Made by a program: the position numbers and the translations under genes. A stretch of 64,000 bases of DNA from DTU053 sp012520115. Its GTDB lineage: Bacteria; Bacillota; Clostridia; Oscillospirales; Acutalibacteraceae. Numbering within the stretch: position 1 is the first letter of the stretch; every line of letters starts with the position of its first letter. The notes below the pieces were generated by a model. It did no database searches, had not been told where the DNA came from, and was given only the letters and a program-made list of their open reading frames with translations. The stretch covers positions 800,902-864,901 of the forward strand of contig JBMNNB010000003.1 of the NCBI GenBank assembly GCA_050953725.1, read 5' to 3'. Shown here piece after piece: positions 49,008 through 57,982 of this stretch.

Positions 49008-50291
49008 ATGGCAGATGTAAAAAACACTATCTCGTTAATCGAAAACGGCGGCTTTGACTGTACCTTTCTGAAGCTTTACAATAAGGACACCTTAGAGCGT
49101 CAGAAAAAAAGATACATTGAGATAATCGAGGTTTTCCAGAGGCTTTACAAGGACGGGGATTTAAGGTTCTTCTCCGCCCCCGGCAGAACGGAGGTCTGCG
49201 GCAACCACACAGACCACAACAGAGGCAGGGTTCTTGCCGCCGCCGTAAACCTCGATGTAATAGCAGTCGCCTCAGTCAATCAGGATAACATAATAAGGCT
49301 TAAATCCGTCGAGTATCAGAAGGCGGACAATATAGATTTATCAGTCCTGCAGCCCGTAAAGGAGGAGGCAGGCAAGTCCTCCGCCCTTATAAGAGGCGTT
49401 GCAGCAAGGCTTTCTGAACTGGGCTATAAAGTCGGCGGCTTTAACGCAGTCACCACAACGGATGTCTTCTCAGGCTCGGGCATTTCATCCTCAGCCGCCT
49501 TCGAGGTGCTTGTGGGCACAATAATAAACCACCTTTTCAACGACGGCAAAATCCCCGCCGTGGAAATCGCAAAGGCCGCCCAGTATGCGGAGAACAAATT
49601 CTTCCTAAAGCCCTGCGGACTTATGGACCAGATGGCCTGCTCCGTCGGCGGCTTTGTGGGCATTGACTTTAAGAGTACCGAGAATCCTATTATTGAAAAG
49701 GTCAGCTTCGACTTTTATAATTCAGGTCACGCCCTTTGCATTCTCGACACAGGCGGCGACCATTCGGATTTGACCGATGAGTACGCAGCCATAAGGAGAG
49801 AAATGGAGAGCGTAGCCGCATTCTTCGGCAAGAGCGCATTAAGGGATGTAAACGAAGAGGAGTTTTACGGTAAATTAGACGACATAAGAAAGAAGACCAA
49901 AGAGCGGGCAGTGCTCAGGGCTATGCACTTCTTTAACGAGAACAAGAGGGTAGAGGCCGCCCTTAACGCCTTAAAGAGCGGCGATTTCGAGGGCTTTAAG
50001 GCTATTATCACAAGCAGCGGACTGTCCTCATATATGTATAATCAGAATGTCTACTCCAATAAAATGCCCCTTTCCCAGCCCGTGTCCCTCGCCCTTGCAC
50101 TTTGCGAAAAGCTGCTCAGCGGCAAAGGCGCATACAGGGTGCACGGCGGCGGCTTTGCGGGCACAATACAGGCCTTTGTCCCCTTAGACAAGCTCGATGA
50201 ATTTAAAACCGAAATCGAAAAGGTCTTCGGCAAGGACAAGTGCTTCATCCTTAACATCAGGGAGCAGGGCGGCACCGCCGTTAAGCCTTAA
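49008..50291 (+). CDS. galK: Galactokinase
   Basis: 427 aa from ATG 49008 (MADVKNTISLIENGGFDCTF), SD gaaaggaattgaga; a start seven codons earlier overlaps the previous gene. GHMP kinase: FSAPGRTEVCGNHTDHNRGR (galactokinase signature), VFSGSGISSSAAFEVL (ATP loop), CGLMDQMACSVGG with catalytic Asp, and YRVHGGGFAGTIQAFVP. galT and galE are absent from the window, so the Leloir pathway genes are scattered. Terminator follows. Confidence 0.94.
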   Translation: MADVKNTISLIENGGFDCTFLKLYNKDTLERQKKRYIEIIEVFQRLYKDGDLRFFSAPGRTEVCGNHTDHNRGRVLAAAVNLDVIAVASVNQDNIIRLKSVEYQKADNIDLSVLQPVKEEAGKSSALIRGVAARLSELGYKVGGFNAVTTTDVFSGSGISSSAAFEVLVGTIINHLFNDGKIPAVEIAKAAQYAENKFFLKPCGLMDQMACSVGGFVGIDFKSTENPIIEKVSFDFYNSGHALCILDTGGDHSDLTDEYAAIRREMESVAAFFGKSALRDVNEEEFYGKLDDIRKKTKERAVLRAMHFFNENKRVEAALNALKSGDFEGFKAIITSSGLSSYMYNQNVYSNKMPLSQPVSLALALCEKLLSGKGAYRVHGGGFAGTIQAFVPLDKLDEFKTEIEKVFGKDKCFILNIREQGGTAVKP

Positions 50292-50298
50292 ATACAAG

Positions 50299-50325
50299 AG
50301 TGCGGCCCTTGCCGCACTTCTTTTC
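50299..50325 (+). terminator. Terminator after galK
   Basis: AGTGCGGC, CCTT loop, GCCGCACT then tcttttctt. Confidence 0.8.
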
Positions 50326-50346
50326 TTAATAGAACGGAGGGACTCT

Positions 50347-51105
50347 ATGCTTGACGACCCCGCAAAAAAAAGATATCACCTTCTGGACTGTTTCAGGGGG
50401 ATAGCCTTTATTAACATGGCAGTGTACCATGCCCTTTTCCTGCTTTGGGACATGTACGACATAAGGCCCCTGTCGAACATCGTAATGGAGGTCTATCAGA
50501 ATCTTATCTGCACGAGCTTCATTCTGATTTCCGGCGCCTCCTTGACCCTTATGAAAAAAAGCATAAGAGATATCCTAAAGCTGGCATTAGCGGCGGCAGC
50601 GGTCAGCCTTGCTACATATATCGCAACACCCGAGTATTTCATATCCTTCGGAATTCTGCACTTTTTCACCCTCGCACTGATTATCGGCACACTTTTAAAG
50701 CCGCAGCTATTAAAAATCCCGCCCGCAGCGGGAGCGGCAGTAAGCCTTATTCTATTCTCCGTCCTGCGCTTTGCGGATGACGGCTTCGGCGGCTTTTTCA
50801 GTATCAGGCTCTTTGATTTCCCGAAATTCCTTTATAATTTCCCCCTCTCCTTTGTGCTGGGCTTTCCGTCCCCCTCCTATTCCTCAGGGGATTATTTCGG
50901 CCTTATACCGTGGATTTTCGCATATTTCGCAGGCTTCTTCATTTTCAGGCTGATTCGTGCAAACAAAAAGGCCTCGGATTTCTTTTACAAAAACCCGAAG
51001 CCATTGTTTGTTTCTTTCCTTGGCAGACACACTCTGATTTTATACCTTATCCACCAGCCGATTATCTATGCGGTACTGATAATAATATTCAAGCTTTTAG
51101 GCTAA
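50347..51105 (+). CDS. DUF1624 (HGSNAT-like) membrane protein
   Basis: 252 aa from ATG 50347 with SD aacggagggactct. Conserved start KKRYHLLDCFRGIAFINMAVYH with the loop histidine seen in heparan-alpha-glucosaminide N-acetyltransferase-like proteins, seven to eight membrane helices, and GDYFGLIPWIFAYFAGFFIF then LGRHTLILYLIHQPIIY near the end. Related proteins move acetyl groups across membranes onto sugars or other acceptors. Substrate unknown. Converges on the carboxypeptidase gene with almost no gap. Confidence 0.8.
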   Translation: MLDDPAKKRYHLLDCFRGIAFINMAVYHALFLLWDMYDIRPLSNIVMEVYQNLICTSFILISGASLTLMKKSIRDILKLALAAAAVSLATYIATPEYFISFGILHFFTLALIIGTLLKPQLLKIPPAAGAAVSLILFSVLRFADDGFGGFFSIRLFDFPKFLYNFPLSFVLGFPSPSYSSGDYFGLIPWIFAYFAGFFIFRLIRANKKASDFFYKNPKPLFVSFLGRHTLILYLIHQPIIYAVLIIIFKLLG

Positions 51106-52452
51106 TCACTTGTTCAGCCCGCTGTAATCCCTTACAATGCGGATTTTGGTCTTCTGCCTTGAGTTTCTTGCCCGCAGAATAAGAATTACAACCACGGCGG
51201 CAATGATTATCGACACGAGAATTATAAAGGCGGGGGAGGTCACGGTGATTTTTAAGAGCTTTACCACGTATAAAAGGAAGTTGCGCTCGATTGTTTCACC
51301 GGCCACAAGGTCCACCTGAGCTATCTCGTTGCCCGCATAGAGTATCCTCGCCCGACCTATCTTTTCGCCCTTCTTTATGGGCGCCTCTATATAGGTGGGG
51401 GTCAGCTCGTCAATGACCTCAAAATAAACTCCGCTTGCATTAACGCCCGACGGCACAAGGGCGGAAACCTCCCTTTCCGGCAAGAGCCGCAGGTGGTCGT
51501 ACTTAGAGGAAAGCCCCACGTCAATTACGCTGACAACCTGATTTTTCTCCGCAACGAGCCTGAGCTTAATGTTCTTGAAAGTCCACTCAAGCAGCTCCTT
51601 GCACTCTGTAAAGGCGATATTCTCCTCAACGCCGTCCTTGTCAATGTCATACATGGGCGCCCGCATAATGATTGCAAGGTATGAATAGCCGTCCTTTGAG
51701 GCGGTGGTCACGACGCAGTGCCCCGCATTCTTGGTGGTTCCGGTCTTAACGCCCTTAGCGTTTGCGATATAGTAATCCTTAATGCCCGAATTAAGTATCT
51801 TTACCGTGGAAACAAGATTCCTCTCCTTGGGGTATTTGTTCGTGGGGGGAACGGTGTATTTCTTAGTGCTTGTAATCTCCTCAAAAACGGGGTTTTCGAG
51901 GGCCTTTAATGTAAAAATCGCCACATCCCTTGCGGTAGTGTACTGACCTTCCGCATCAAGTCCGCTGGGGTTAATGAAGTTAGTATTCTGACAGCCTATG
52001 CTCTTGACATAGTCGTTCATCATCTGCACAAACTCGCCTATGTTGTTCTTGCAGATATAGTCCGCAAGCACATTGGCCGCATCGTTTGCGCTGGCAACAA
52101 GCAGGCAGTACAGCAGATTCCTTATGCTCATCTGCTCGCCGGGGACAAGCCCCACATTGGAGCTGTTCGTGCCGTCAAGCAGCCTTATTGTATAGGCGGG
52201 TATCTCTATGACCTCGTCAAGATTCTGAACTTTTTCGAGGACGAGCGTTGCGACCACTATCTTTGCAAGTGAGGCGGGGGCTGTGGGCATGTCCGCATTC
52301 TTGTCAAAAATAACGGTGCCGTCGTCGGTGCTTTGGATATAAACGACCTCAGCCTCCACATCAATCTCGCTGTTGTAGGAGGCCAAAGCTGTGGGAACTA
52401 TTGAAATAAGTATTAAAGCTGCGGTCAGTATAGATAAAACAAACTTTCTCAT
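51106..52452 (-). CDS. D-alanyl-D-alanine carboxypeptidase (PBP5/DacF type)
   Basis: 448 aa from ATG 52452 (TTG two codons earlier is less likely). Signal peptide MRKFVLSILTAALILISIVP...ALA, serine peptidase S11 domain with SxxK in APASLAKIV, SxN in LLVASANDAANVL and KTG in AKGVKTGTTKN, then a PBP5-like beta domain (about 280-380) and a C-terminal membrane anchor (about 395-425) with a basic tail. Trims pentapeptide side chains of peptidoglycan. The type I-like internal helix anchor is longer than the usual amphipathic one. Confidence 0.9.
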   Translation of the reverse strand: MRKFVLSILTAALILISIVPTALASYNSEIDVEAEVVYIQSTDDGTVIFDKNADMPTAPASLAKIVVATLVLEKVQNLDEVIEIPAYTIRLLDGTNSSNVGLVPGEQMSIRNLLYCLLVASANDAANVLADYICKNNIGEFVQMMNDYVKSIGCQNTNFINPSGLDAEGQYTTARDVAIFTLKALENPVFEEITSTKKYTVPPTNKYPKERNLVSTVKILNSGIKDYYIANAKGVKTGTTKNAGHCVVTTASKDGYSYLAIIMRAPMYDIDKDGVEENIAFTECKELLEWTFKNIKLRLVAEKNQVVSVIDVGLSSKYDHLRLLPEREVSALVPSGVNASGVYFEVIDELTPTYIEAPIKKGEKIGRARILYAGNEIAQVDLVAGETIERNFLLYVVKLLKITVTSPAFIILVSIIIAAVVVILILRARNSRQKTKIRIVRDYSGLNK

Positions 52453-52481
52453 AGACAAAATTCCGTTTAGTGATATAATTA

Positions 52482-52509
52482 TTTATAAATATTGTACTGT
52501 GAATTGCAA
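52482..52509 (-). promoter_or_regulatory. Promoter of carboxypeptidase gene
   Basis: Minus strand TTGCAA (52509-52504), 16-base spacer, TATAAA (52487-52482). Confidence 0.55.
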
Positions 52510-52558
52510 CTAAAGTAAAGTGACACAGCAAAATTTGTGACTGCTGGCAGGTGAGCTG

Positions 52559-53248
52559 ATGATATATATTACCGGGGATACCCACGGCGATGACAGACGG
52601 TTATCCACAAAAAGGCTGAAGAAGCTGAATGAGGGCGATACCCTCATTATCTGCGGCGACTTCGGCTTTATCTGGGACGGCAGCAAAAAGGAGCAGAAGT
52701 TTTTAAATAAGCTCGGTTCCAGAAAATACAATATCTGCTTTATAGACGGCGCCCATGAGCGCTTTGATTTGCTTAATAATTACCCCGTTGTCCAGTGGAA
52801 CAAGGGCTGGGCAAGGCAGATTTCAGGAAATCTCATGTACCTCATGCGTGGGCAGATTTACGAGCTTGAGGGCAAGAAAATCTTCACCATGGGCGGCGGA
52901 GAGACCCTCGATATCGACCTCAGGGACGACAGCGGCCTTTGGACAAGGGCGCAGCTTCCGAGCAAGGAGGAGCTTTTGGAGGGCATAGAAAACATAGAGC
53001 GTGTGGGCTTTGAAGTGGACCTTGTCATCACCCACGAGCCGCCCTCAAAGGTAAAGGAATTTTTAAGGCTTCAGGACAGCGAGCCTATAAGAGTCTCCGC
53101 CTTCAATGCCTACTTGCAGGAGTTCTCTACACTGTGCAGGTATAAAAAGTGGTACTTCGGCAGCATGCACATTGACAAGTATATCTCAGGCTCCCAGACC
53201 GCCGTGTTTAAGGATATAGTAGAAGCCTTCAGCGGCGAGAAAATATAA
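52559..53248 (+). CDS. Metallophosphoesterase
   Basis: 229 aa. Calcineurin-like motifs: ITGDTHGD (Asp7, His9), LIICGDFGFIWD, a GAHERFD variant of the GNHE motif, and ITHEPPSKV with further His in FGSMHID. Cytosolic phosphatase or phosphodiesterase of unknown substrate. SD ggcaggtgagctg. Divergent from the carboxypeptidase gene. Terminator follows directly. Confidence 0.85.
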   Translation: MIYITGDTHGDDRRLSTKRLKKLNEGDTLIICGDFGFIWDGSKKEQKFLNKLGSRKYNICFIDGAHERFDLLNNYPVVQWNKGWARQISGNLMYLMRGQIYELEGKKIFTMGGGETLDIDLRDDSGLWTRAQLPSKEELLEGIENIERVGFEVDLVITHEPPSKVKEFLRLQDSEPIRVSAFNAYLQEFSTLCRYKKWYFGSMHIDKYISGSQTAVFKDIVEAFSGEKI

Positions 53249-53249
53249 A

Positions 53250-53275
53250 AAAGAGCCTGTTGCGGCTCTTTTTAG
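53250..53275. terminator. Bidirectional terminator
   Basis: AAAGAGCC, tgttgc loop, GGCTCTTT with A and T runs on the two sides, serving the metallophosphoesterase and the convergent Fe-ADH gene. Confidence 0.85.
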
Positions 53276-53280
53276 TTTAG

Positions 53281-54405
53281 CTAAATCGGCTTTACGACCG
53301 ACATAAAACTGTTTTTAGCATCCGCTGCCGTATACCCGCCCGGTGTGCGGCAGAAATTCTTTATACCGTCATTCCAGCGTGAGGCGATTCTGTCAATTTC
53401 ATCCCGGGGCAGGCTCAGCTCAGGTATGGCCGCAAGCCTCTTTATAAGCGCCACGAAATCGGCATGGCTCATATTGGCGGCTTCGAAAATCTTCTCTGCC
53501 TTCTCGGGCATTGCCTTAGCCCCTCTTTCGATAAATTCGGGGCTGAATGCGGCGCAGGCCCTGCCGTGAGGAATGCCGAACCGCTCTGTCAGCACATAGC
53601 CGACAGTGTGGGGATAGCAGGTGCCCGTCAGATTCAGCGAAAGCCCCGCAAACAGCGATGCACTATACAAAAGGTCACGGGTCTCAAAGTAGATTTCCTC
53701 GGCGCTTTTGATGCTCTCAAGCTTCTGTAAGCCCACTGACAGCAGCTCCACCGCTCTGTAGGCGTAAACGTCCGACAAATCGTTTGCATCGTAGGAGAGA
53801 ATCGACTCGAGAGCGTGTGCCAGAGCGTCAAGGGCTGTGGAAACGGTGACCGAATAGGGCATGGAGCAGGTATACTTCGGGTCGCAGAAAGCAAGCCTTG
53901 CATAGTAAGCCTTGCCGCCCACTCCCTTTTTAAAGCCCGTGGCGGAATTGGTCAGCACCGAAATGGCCGTGACCTCGCTGCCCGTGCCGGCAGTCGTGCC
54001 GACGACCGCAAGGGGCAGGGGAGCCTTTTCAATTTTAGCTGTATAAATATCGTCGGGGGACATGTGCCTGTTAGTCGCAAAGACGGCGATAGCCTTAGAT
54101 GCGTCAAGGGGCGAGCCTCCGCCGATGCCGAGAATAAAGTCCGCCTTGAATTCATAGGCCTTCGTACCCGCACGGTGGCAGGTGGAGGTCAGGGGATTCT
54201 CCTCAACCTCGCCGAATATCTCAGCCTCTATGCCCTGCTCATTCAGCACCTTCAAGGCGTCATCCAGTGCGCCGCTCTTTTTCGCTCCCGTGGGGCTGGT
54301 GACTATCAGGCAGCGGCTTCCTAAGGCTTTAAGCATATTGCCGTTTTCAAGCAATACATCCTTGCCGTAAAGCACCTCGACAGGCATATATGACGATATA
54401 TCCAT
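53281..54405 (-). CDS. Iron-containing alcohol dehydrogenase
   Basis: 374 aa from ATG 54405 (SD ggagga seven bases before; the ATG at 54411 touches the SD). Group III Fe-ADH: GIGGGSPLDASKAIAVFA and TTAGTGSEVTAISVLTN for NAD(P), metal ligands in DALAHALESILS, CYPHTVGYVLTERFGIPHGRA. Catalyses alcohol/aldehyde interconversion. Residues of the conserved glycine loop are intact. Substrate not inferable. Single gene. Confidence 0.9.
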   Translation of the reverse strand: MDISSYMPVEVLYGKDVLLENGNMLKALGSRCLIVTSPTGAKKSGALDDALKVLNEQGIEAEIFGEVEENPLTSTCHRAGTKAYEFKADFILGIGGGSPLDASKAIAVFATNRHMSPDDIYTAKIEKAPLPLAVVGTTAGTGSEVTAISVLTNSATGFKKGVGGKAYYARLAFCDPKYTCSMPYSVTVSTALDALAHALESILSYDANDLSDVYAYRAVELLSVGLQKLESIKSAEEIYFETRDLLYSASLFAGLSLNLTGTCYPHTVGYVLTERFGIPHGRACAAFSPEFIERGAKAMPEKAEKIFEAANMSHADFVALIKRLAAIPELSLPRDEIDRIASRWNDGIKNFCRTPGGYTAADAKNSFMSVVKPI

Positions 54406-54488
54406 AAACATTCCTCCTAAGACTGCTTTATTATATTATAGCTTGTATATCAGAAATATCAATTCCAACAATTCGGTACGGTGAATTT

Positions 54489-55217
54489 ATGACAACTCAG
54501 ACAGAGACAAGACCCGAAAAAAGACCCCTTAAGGAAACAGTCAAAACCGCCTTTAAGCTGAGCCTGCCCGTAATGGCGGGCTATCTGTTTATCGGTGTCG
54601 CCTTCGGCATGTTTTTAAGCAGTAAGGGCTATTCGGCAATATGGGCGTTTTTCTTAAGCTTTTCCGTCTATGCGGGCGCAATGCAGTTTGTTGCCGTGGA
54701 GCTTCTTTGTTCGCCCTTTTCCGCACTTAACGCCGCCGTAATGACCCTGAGCGTAAATGCAAGGCACCTGTTCTACGGCCTTTCAATGCTAAAGAAGTAC
54801 AAGGGCACGGGCAAATTCAAGCCCTATCTGATTTTCTCCCTGACGGACGAGACCTATGCCATCTTAAGCACCGTAAAGCTGCCCGAAAACGAAAGCAAGG
54901 GACGATTTTACTTCCTTCTGTCCGTCTTTAATCATCTGTACTGGCTTACAGGCTCAACAATCGGCGCATTTTTCGGCTCCCGCCTCAATTTTGACCTCAA
55001 GGGCCTTGATTTTTCAATGACCGCCTTGTTCTTAGTGGTCTTTGTAGAGCAGTGGCAGTCGCAGAAAAGGCACCTGCCCGCAATCACAGGCGTGCTGTCG
55101 ACCCTTGTCTGCCTTGTTATTTTCGGGCCTGACAGCTTCATTATCCCGTCGATGATACTCATTACGGCGGTGCTGTTGTCCGCAAAAAAACTGTATGAAA
55201 AGGGGGAGGCAGCATGA
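54489..55217 (+). CDS. azlC: Branched-chain amino acid exporter subunit AzlC
   Basis: 242 aa. FKLSLPVMAGYLFIGVAFGM, the YAGAMQFVAVELL motif and TLSVNARHLFYGLSML are typical of AzlC. Five to six membrane helices. Works with AzlD to export branched-chain amino acids or analogues. Stop overlaps the azlD start (ATGA). Confidence 0.92.
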   Translation: MTTQTETRPEKRPLKETVKTAFKLSLPVMAGYLFIGVAFGMFLSSKGYSAIWAFFLSFSVYAGAMQFVAVELLCSPFSALNAAVMTLSVNARHLFYGLSMLKKYKGTGKFKPYLIFSLTDETYAILSTVKLPENESKGRFYFLLSVFNHLYWLTGSTIGAFFGSRLNFDLKGLDFSMTALFLVVFVEQWQSQKRHLPAITGVLSTLVCLVIFGPDSFIIPSMILITAVLLSAKKLYEKGEAA

Positions 55218-55552
55218 GACACTTCACTGACACACAATCACTTGTTATTATCGGCATTGTTGCCTTAGTCACGGCGGCTTTGAGATTTTTGCCCTTCATC
55301 CTTTTCAGAAGCGAGGAAAAGACCCCGAAAATAATTAAATACCTCGGCAAGGTGCTGCCCTTCGCCTCAACGGGACTGCTGGTGGTCTACTGCTTTAAGT
55401 CCGTGTCACCCCTCGGTTACCCATACGCCCTGCCGGAATTGATAGCCGGAGCGGTGGTTGTGGTCCTTCATCTGATAAGGAAGAACACCTTACTCAGCAT
55501 CGCCGGCGGCACAGCAGTCTATATGCTGCTCGTTAATCTTGTTTTTGTATAA
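55214..55552 (+). CDS. azlD: Branched-chain amino acid exporter subunit AzlD
   Basis: 112 aa, three or four membrane helices (about 11-28, 40-62, 66-84, 90-110). TAALRFLPFILF and the KYLGKVLPFASTGLLVVYCF stretch match AzlD. Begins inside azlC, so the two subunits are translationally coupled. Confidence 0.9.
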   Translation: MRHFTDTQSLVIIGIVALVTAALRFLPFILFRSEEKTPKIIKYLGKVLPFASTGLLVVYCFKSVSPLGYPYALPELIAGAVVVVLHLIRKNTLLSIAGGTAVYMLLVNLVFV

Positions 55553-55555
55553 AAG

Positions 55556-55586
55556 AAAGCAGTACGCTCGCCGTACTGCTTTTAAT
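55556..55586. terminator. Terminator azlD / SGNH gene
   Basis: AAAGCAGTACG, ctcgc loop, CGTACTGCTTT, then taattt. Convergent genes share it. Confidence 0.82.
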
Positions 55587-56174
55587 TTACAGTCTCTCTC
55601 TTAAAAACTCCGAAACCCTCTTTGACAAAAGGTCGTTGCCCTCGTCGTTGTAATGGCAGAAGTCCGAATACTTGCCCTCGTCAAAGCTCAAGGCAAAGGA
55701 GAACAGGTCGTTTACCTCCACGCCCTTTTCTTCAGAGGCCTTAACACCCGCAGCATTGTAAAGCATGATGTCCTCATTTGTGCGCATGGCCTGCCTGTCC
55801 TTCAGCCGCTCGATGATAACGGGCGTCGTGGTTGCAAAATAGACTTTTGCCTTCGGGAAGTAGTAGCGGATTGCATCGATAATCCTGCCGATGTTGTACT
55901 CATATTCGTGTAGAGGGGTCAGCGGGTCGGGAGCATAGTTGAATCTTGCGCAGTCCCAGTGACCGCAGTTAAAATGCACCGCATCCACGCTGTCATGGTC
56001 GCAAAGCCCCTTCCATGCGCCGAGAGAACACAGAACAAAATGAGTATCACGGCAGTTCTCAGCCGGAAAATACACATTCGCTATGTCGGAGAGCTGCTCC
56101 TTGACCCTCTCGCAATAGCCCATGCGGATTGAGTCGCCTATAAGAAGTACATTCTTTTTACCGTCATTATTCAT
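55587..56174 (-). CDS. SGNH/GDSL hydrolase
   Basis: 195 aa, no signal peptide. Block I NVLLIGDSIRMGYCERV with nucleophile Ser15, a Gly in SLGAWKG, block III FNCGHWDCARF, and block V DFCHYNDEGNDLL with the Asp-x-x-His pair. Probably an esterase or acyl hydrolase acting on an unknown O-ester. Start ATG 56174, SD aaagggtgttaat. Monocistronic. Confidence 0.85.
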   Translation of the reverse strand: MNNDGKKNVLLIGDSIRMGYCERVKEQLSDIANVYFPAENCRDTHFVLCSLGAWKGLCDHDSVDAVHFNCGHWDCARFNYAPDPLTPLHEYEYNIGRIIDAIRYYFPKAKVYFATTTPVIIERLKDRQAMRTNEDIMLYNAAGVKASEEKGVEVNDLFSFALSFDEGKYSDFCHYNDEGNDLLSKRVSEFLRERL

Positions 56175-56331
56175 ATTAACACCCTTTGCTTTTTGTCAGA
56201 CTGATTGTATCACAGCAGCCGGAATTTCGCCAGATGAATTTGCAACCCCGCCGCACCAATTATTGACAATTATGGGCTGTATGGTAAAATGTTCTTGTCC
56301 GCTTTTTATAAAAAATGAGAGGAGCTATTCT

Positions 56332-56559
56332 ATGAAAAAGTCATTGGCGGTAGTGGCAATAGTATCATTGCTTATAGGAATTATCTGCGGCGGGTCAATG
56401 TTTGGCATGGCAGCCGACAGAATCTTCGGCGATATTGACGGCGACGGTAAAATAACCGCAGGTGATGCAAGGCTGATACTCAGGCATGTGGCAAAGATTG
56501 AAACCCTCAAAGAGCCCGGCACAATCAAAATACCCCACACCGGGAACGGTTATCTATAA
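56332..56559 (+). CDS. Tiny secreted protein with dockerin-like repeat
   Basis: 75 aa from ATG 56332 with SD gagaggagctattct. Signal sequence MKKSLAVVAIVSLLIGIICG, then one calcium-binding dockerin-type segment FGDIDGDGKITAGDARLILR ending HVAKIETL, and a short tail. A working dockerin normally has two such repeats; here there is one and no enzyme module, so this is either a truncated cellulosomal gene or a small calcium-binding secreted protein. The decayed sequence just downstream favours truncation. Confidence 0.7.
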   Translation: MKKSLAVVAIVSLLIGIICGGSMFGMAADRIFGDIDGDGKITAGDARLILRHVAKIETLKEPGTIKIPHTGNGYL

Positions 56560-56599
56560 TGCAGAACGATATTAAAATCACGTACCAGTTGTTAATTGA

Positions 56600-56785
56600 C
56601 AAAAGAAGAATTCAAGCGGTGCTCATACCTTATATTTTTTGATTGAGAACAACAGAAACGATTCCTTCTATGCCAGTATAAAAGCACTGACTGTAAACAA
56701 TAAGTATGTAGTCAAATCTTATTTCGGTCCTTTTGTTTCATCAAAAGATAAAGTGCTTAACAGTCTAAGTATGTTCAAATTCTGA
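56600..56785 (+). pseudogene. Decayed C-terminal coding remnant
   Basis: An open frame without a start codon reads NSSGAHTLYFLIENNRNDSF, then KALTVNNKYVVKSYFGPFVS and stops after SLSMFKF. It resembles the end of an exported protein and is blocked upstream by an in-frame TGA (56597-56599). Probably the relic of a larger secreted protein. The rest of 56560-56925 holds nothing else I can identify. Confidence 0.45.
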
Positions 56786-56926
56786 ATTAGCCGATTTTGA
56801 TCATCACAATAAAACCCTAGATACTGATTGTCATTTAAGTTCGAGTCGTTACCAAGCCTATCAGAAACTATTCGCGACGCTCAAATGAAACCTCTCCGCA
56901 CAATTAAGAGCTACCGATAACATAAA

Positions 56927-56956
56927 CCCCTATCCGCAAAGGATAGGGGATATTTT
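56927..56956. terminator. Hairpin at dut end
   Basis: CCCCTATCC, gcaaa loop, GGATAGGGG, followed on the + side by atattttta. Between the remnant and convergent dut. Confidence 0.7.
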
Positions 56957-57399
56957 TAACCTTTTCCCGTTGAGCCGAAGCCGCCCTCGCCCCTGTCCGT
57001 CTCATCAAGGCTGTCTGTCTCAATAAGACTTACGGCAGGTACGGGCATTATTACAAGCTGCGCTATTCTCTCGCCGGACTGTATCGTATATGGCTCGTCA
57101 AAGTGGTTTATCAGCGGCACCATAATTTCGCCCCGATAGTCGCTGTCGATAACTCCTACGCAGTTCACGGGCGCAATGCCGTGCTTTGAGGCAAGGCCGC
57201 TCCTTGCAAAGATAAACGCCGCAAGCTCCTTGTCGGGCAGGGCAATCGCTATCCCCGTCTTAATAAGCGCTGTTTTGCCGCCATGGAGAGTCAATGGCTC
57301 ATTTAACAGTGCACATAAATCAAAGCCTGCGGAGCCGCCTGTGGCCTTTGCCGGTGCCTTAGCTTCATCGTGCAGGCGGATGAATTTAACTTCCTTCAT
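56956..57399 (-). CDS. dut: dUTP diphosphatase
   Basis: 147 aa trimeric dUTPase. Motifs in order: AGFDLCAL, FARSGLASKHGI, GVIDSDYRGEIMV, GERIAQLVIM, and the C-terminal RGEGGFGSTG lid. Hydrolyses dUTP to dUMP. Downstream of zapA on the same strand, separated by a stem-loop. Confidence 0.95.
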   Translation of the reverse strand: MKEVKFIRLHDEAKAPAKATGGSAGFDLCALLNEPLTLHGGKTALIKTGIAIALPDKELAAFIFARSGLASKHGIAPVNCVGVIDSDYRGEIMVPLINHFDEPYTIQSGERIAQLVIMPVPAVSLIETDSLDETDRGEGGFGSTGKG

Positions 57400-57423
57400 A
57401 TTAAAATCCTTTCATTATAAATT

Positions 57424-57446
57424 AAGGCTGCCTTAGCGGCAGCCTT
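57424..57446 (-). terminator. Stem-loop between zapA and dut
   Basis: AAGGCTGCC and GGCAGCCTT around a five-base loop. The minus tail aatttat is only moderately T-rich, so read-through into dut is possible. Confidence 0.6.
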
Positions 57447-57454
57447 AAACCGTC

Positions 57455-57799
57455 TTACCAAAGCTTTGGAGGGGCGTCAGCCGCCGAGCCCTTCAGCCTT
57501 TCAATCTCTCTCTTGTAAAAATCCCTCTCGGATTTGGCCTTAGCCGCATCCTCAAGATAGTCCTTGACCTGAGAGCGAAGGTTTTCGGAGCTTTGCTCGG
57601 CCTTTTTCTGCTTATCAAGAGATTCAAGAGCCGCAAGCACCGCCGCCTGAGTCACCGACAGGTTGCGCCTGCTTCTTAAAATCCTTGTCATTCTGTCGTT
57701 CAGCTCTGCGCCGAGAGCCTCCGTGTAGTCTTTATCCTCATCGGTCAGTATATAGTACGAAGTTCCACAGATTTGGAGTCTGACTTCTATTTTTTCCAT
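57455..57799 (-). CDS. zapA: Cell division protein ZapA
   Basis: 114 aa. N-terminal ZapA fold (EVRLQICGTSYYILTDEDKD, YTEALGAELNDRMTRILRS) and a long C-terminal coiled coil (about 45-105). Binds and bundles FtsZ filaments. SD ttaaggagagataagagc. It lies next to the mre/mrd shape genes, though in a separate unit. Confidence 0.88.
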   Translation of the reverse strand: MEKIEVRLQICGTSYYILTDEDKDYTEALGAELNDRMTRILRSRRNLSVTQAAVLAALESLDKQKKAEQSSENLRSQVKDYLEDAAKAKSERDFYKREIERLKGSAADAPPKLW

Positions 57800-57924
57800 G
57801 CTCTTATCTCTCCTTAATCTCTGATAGGCAGTATCGCCGGACTTGCCTTACTTTATCCTATGCACAGTATGTCCGAACTATGTCAGCAGTCATGTGTTAT
57901 AAACTAAAATCTGCTTCTTTTTCT

Positions 57925-57952
57925 ATATTACCTTAATTTATAAAAAAGGCAA
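57925..57952 (-). promoter_or_regulatory. Promoter of zapA-dut
   Basis: Minus strand TTGCCT (57952-57947), 16-base spacer, TAATAT (57930-57925). Leader about 120 bases. Confidence 0.5.
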
Positions 57953-57982
57953 TAATATTGTTGAAATTTAAGTTTATGCGGC

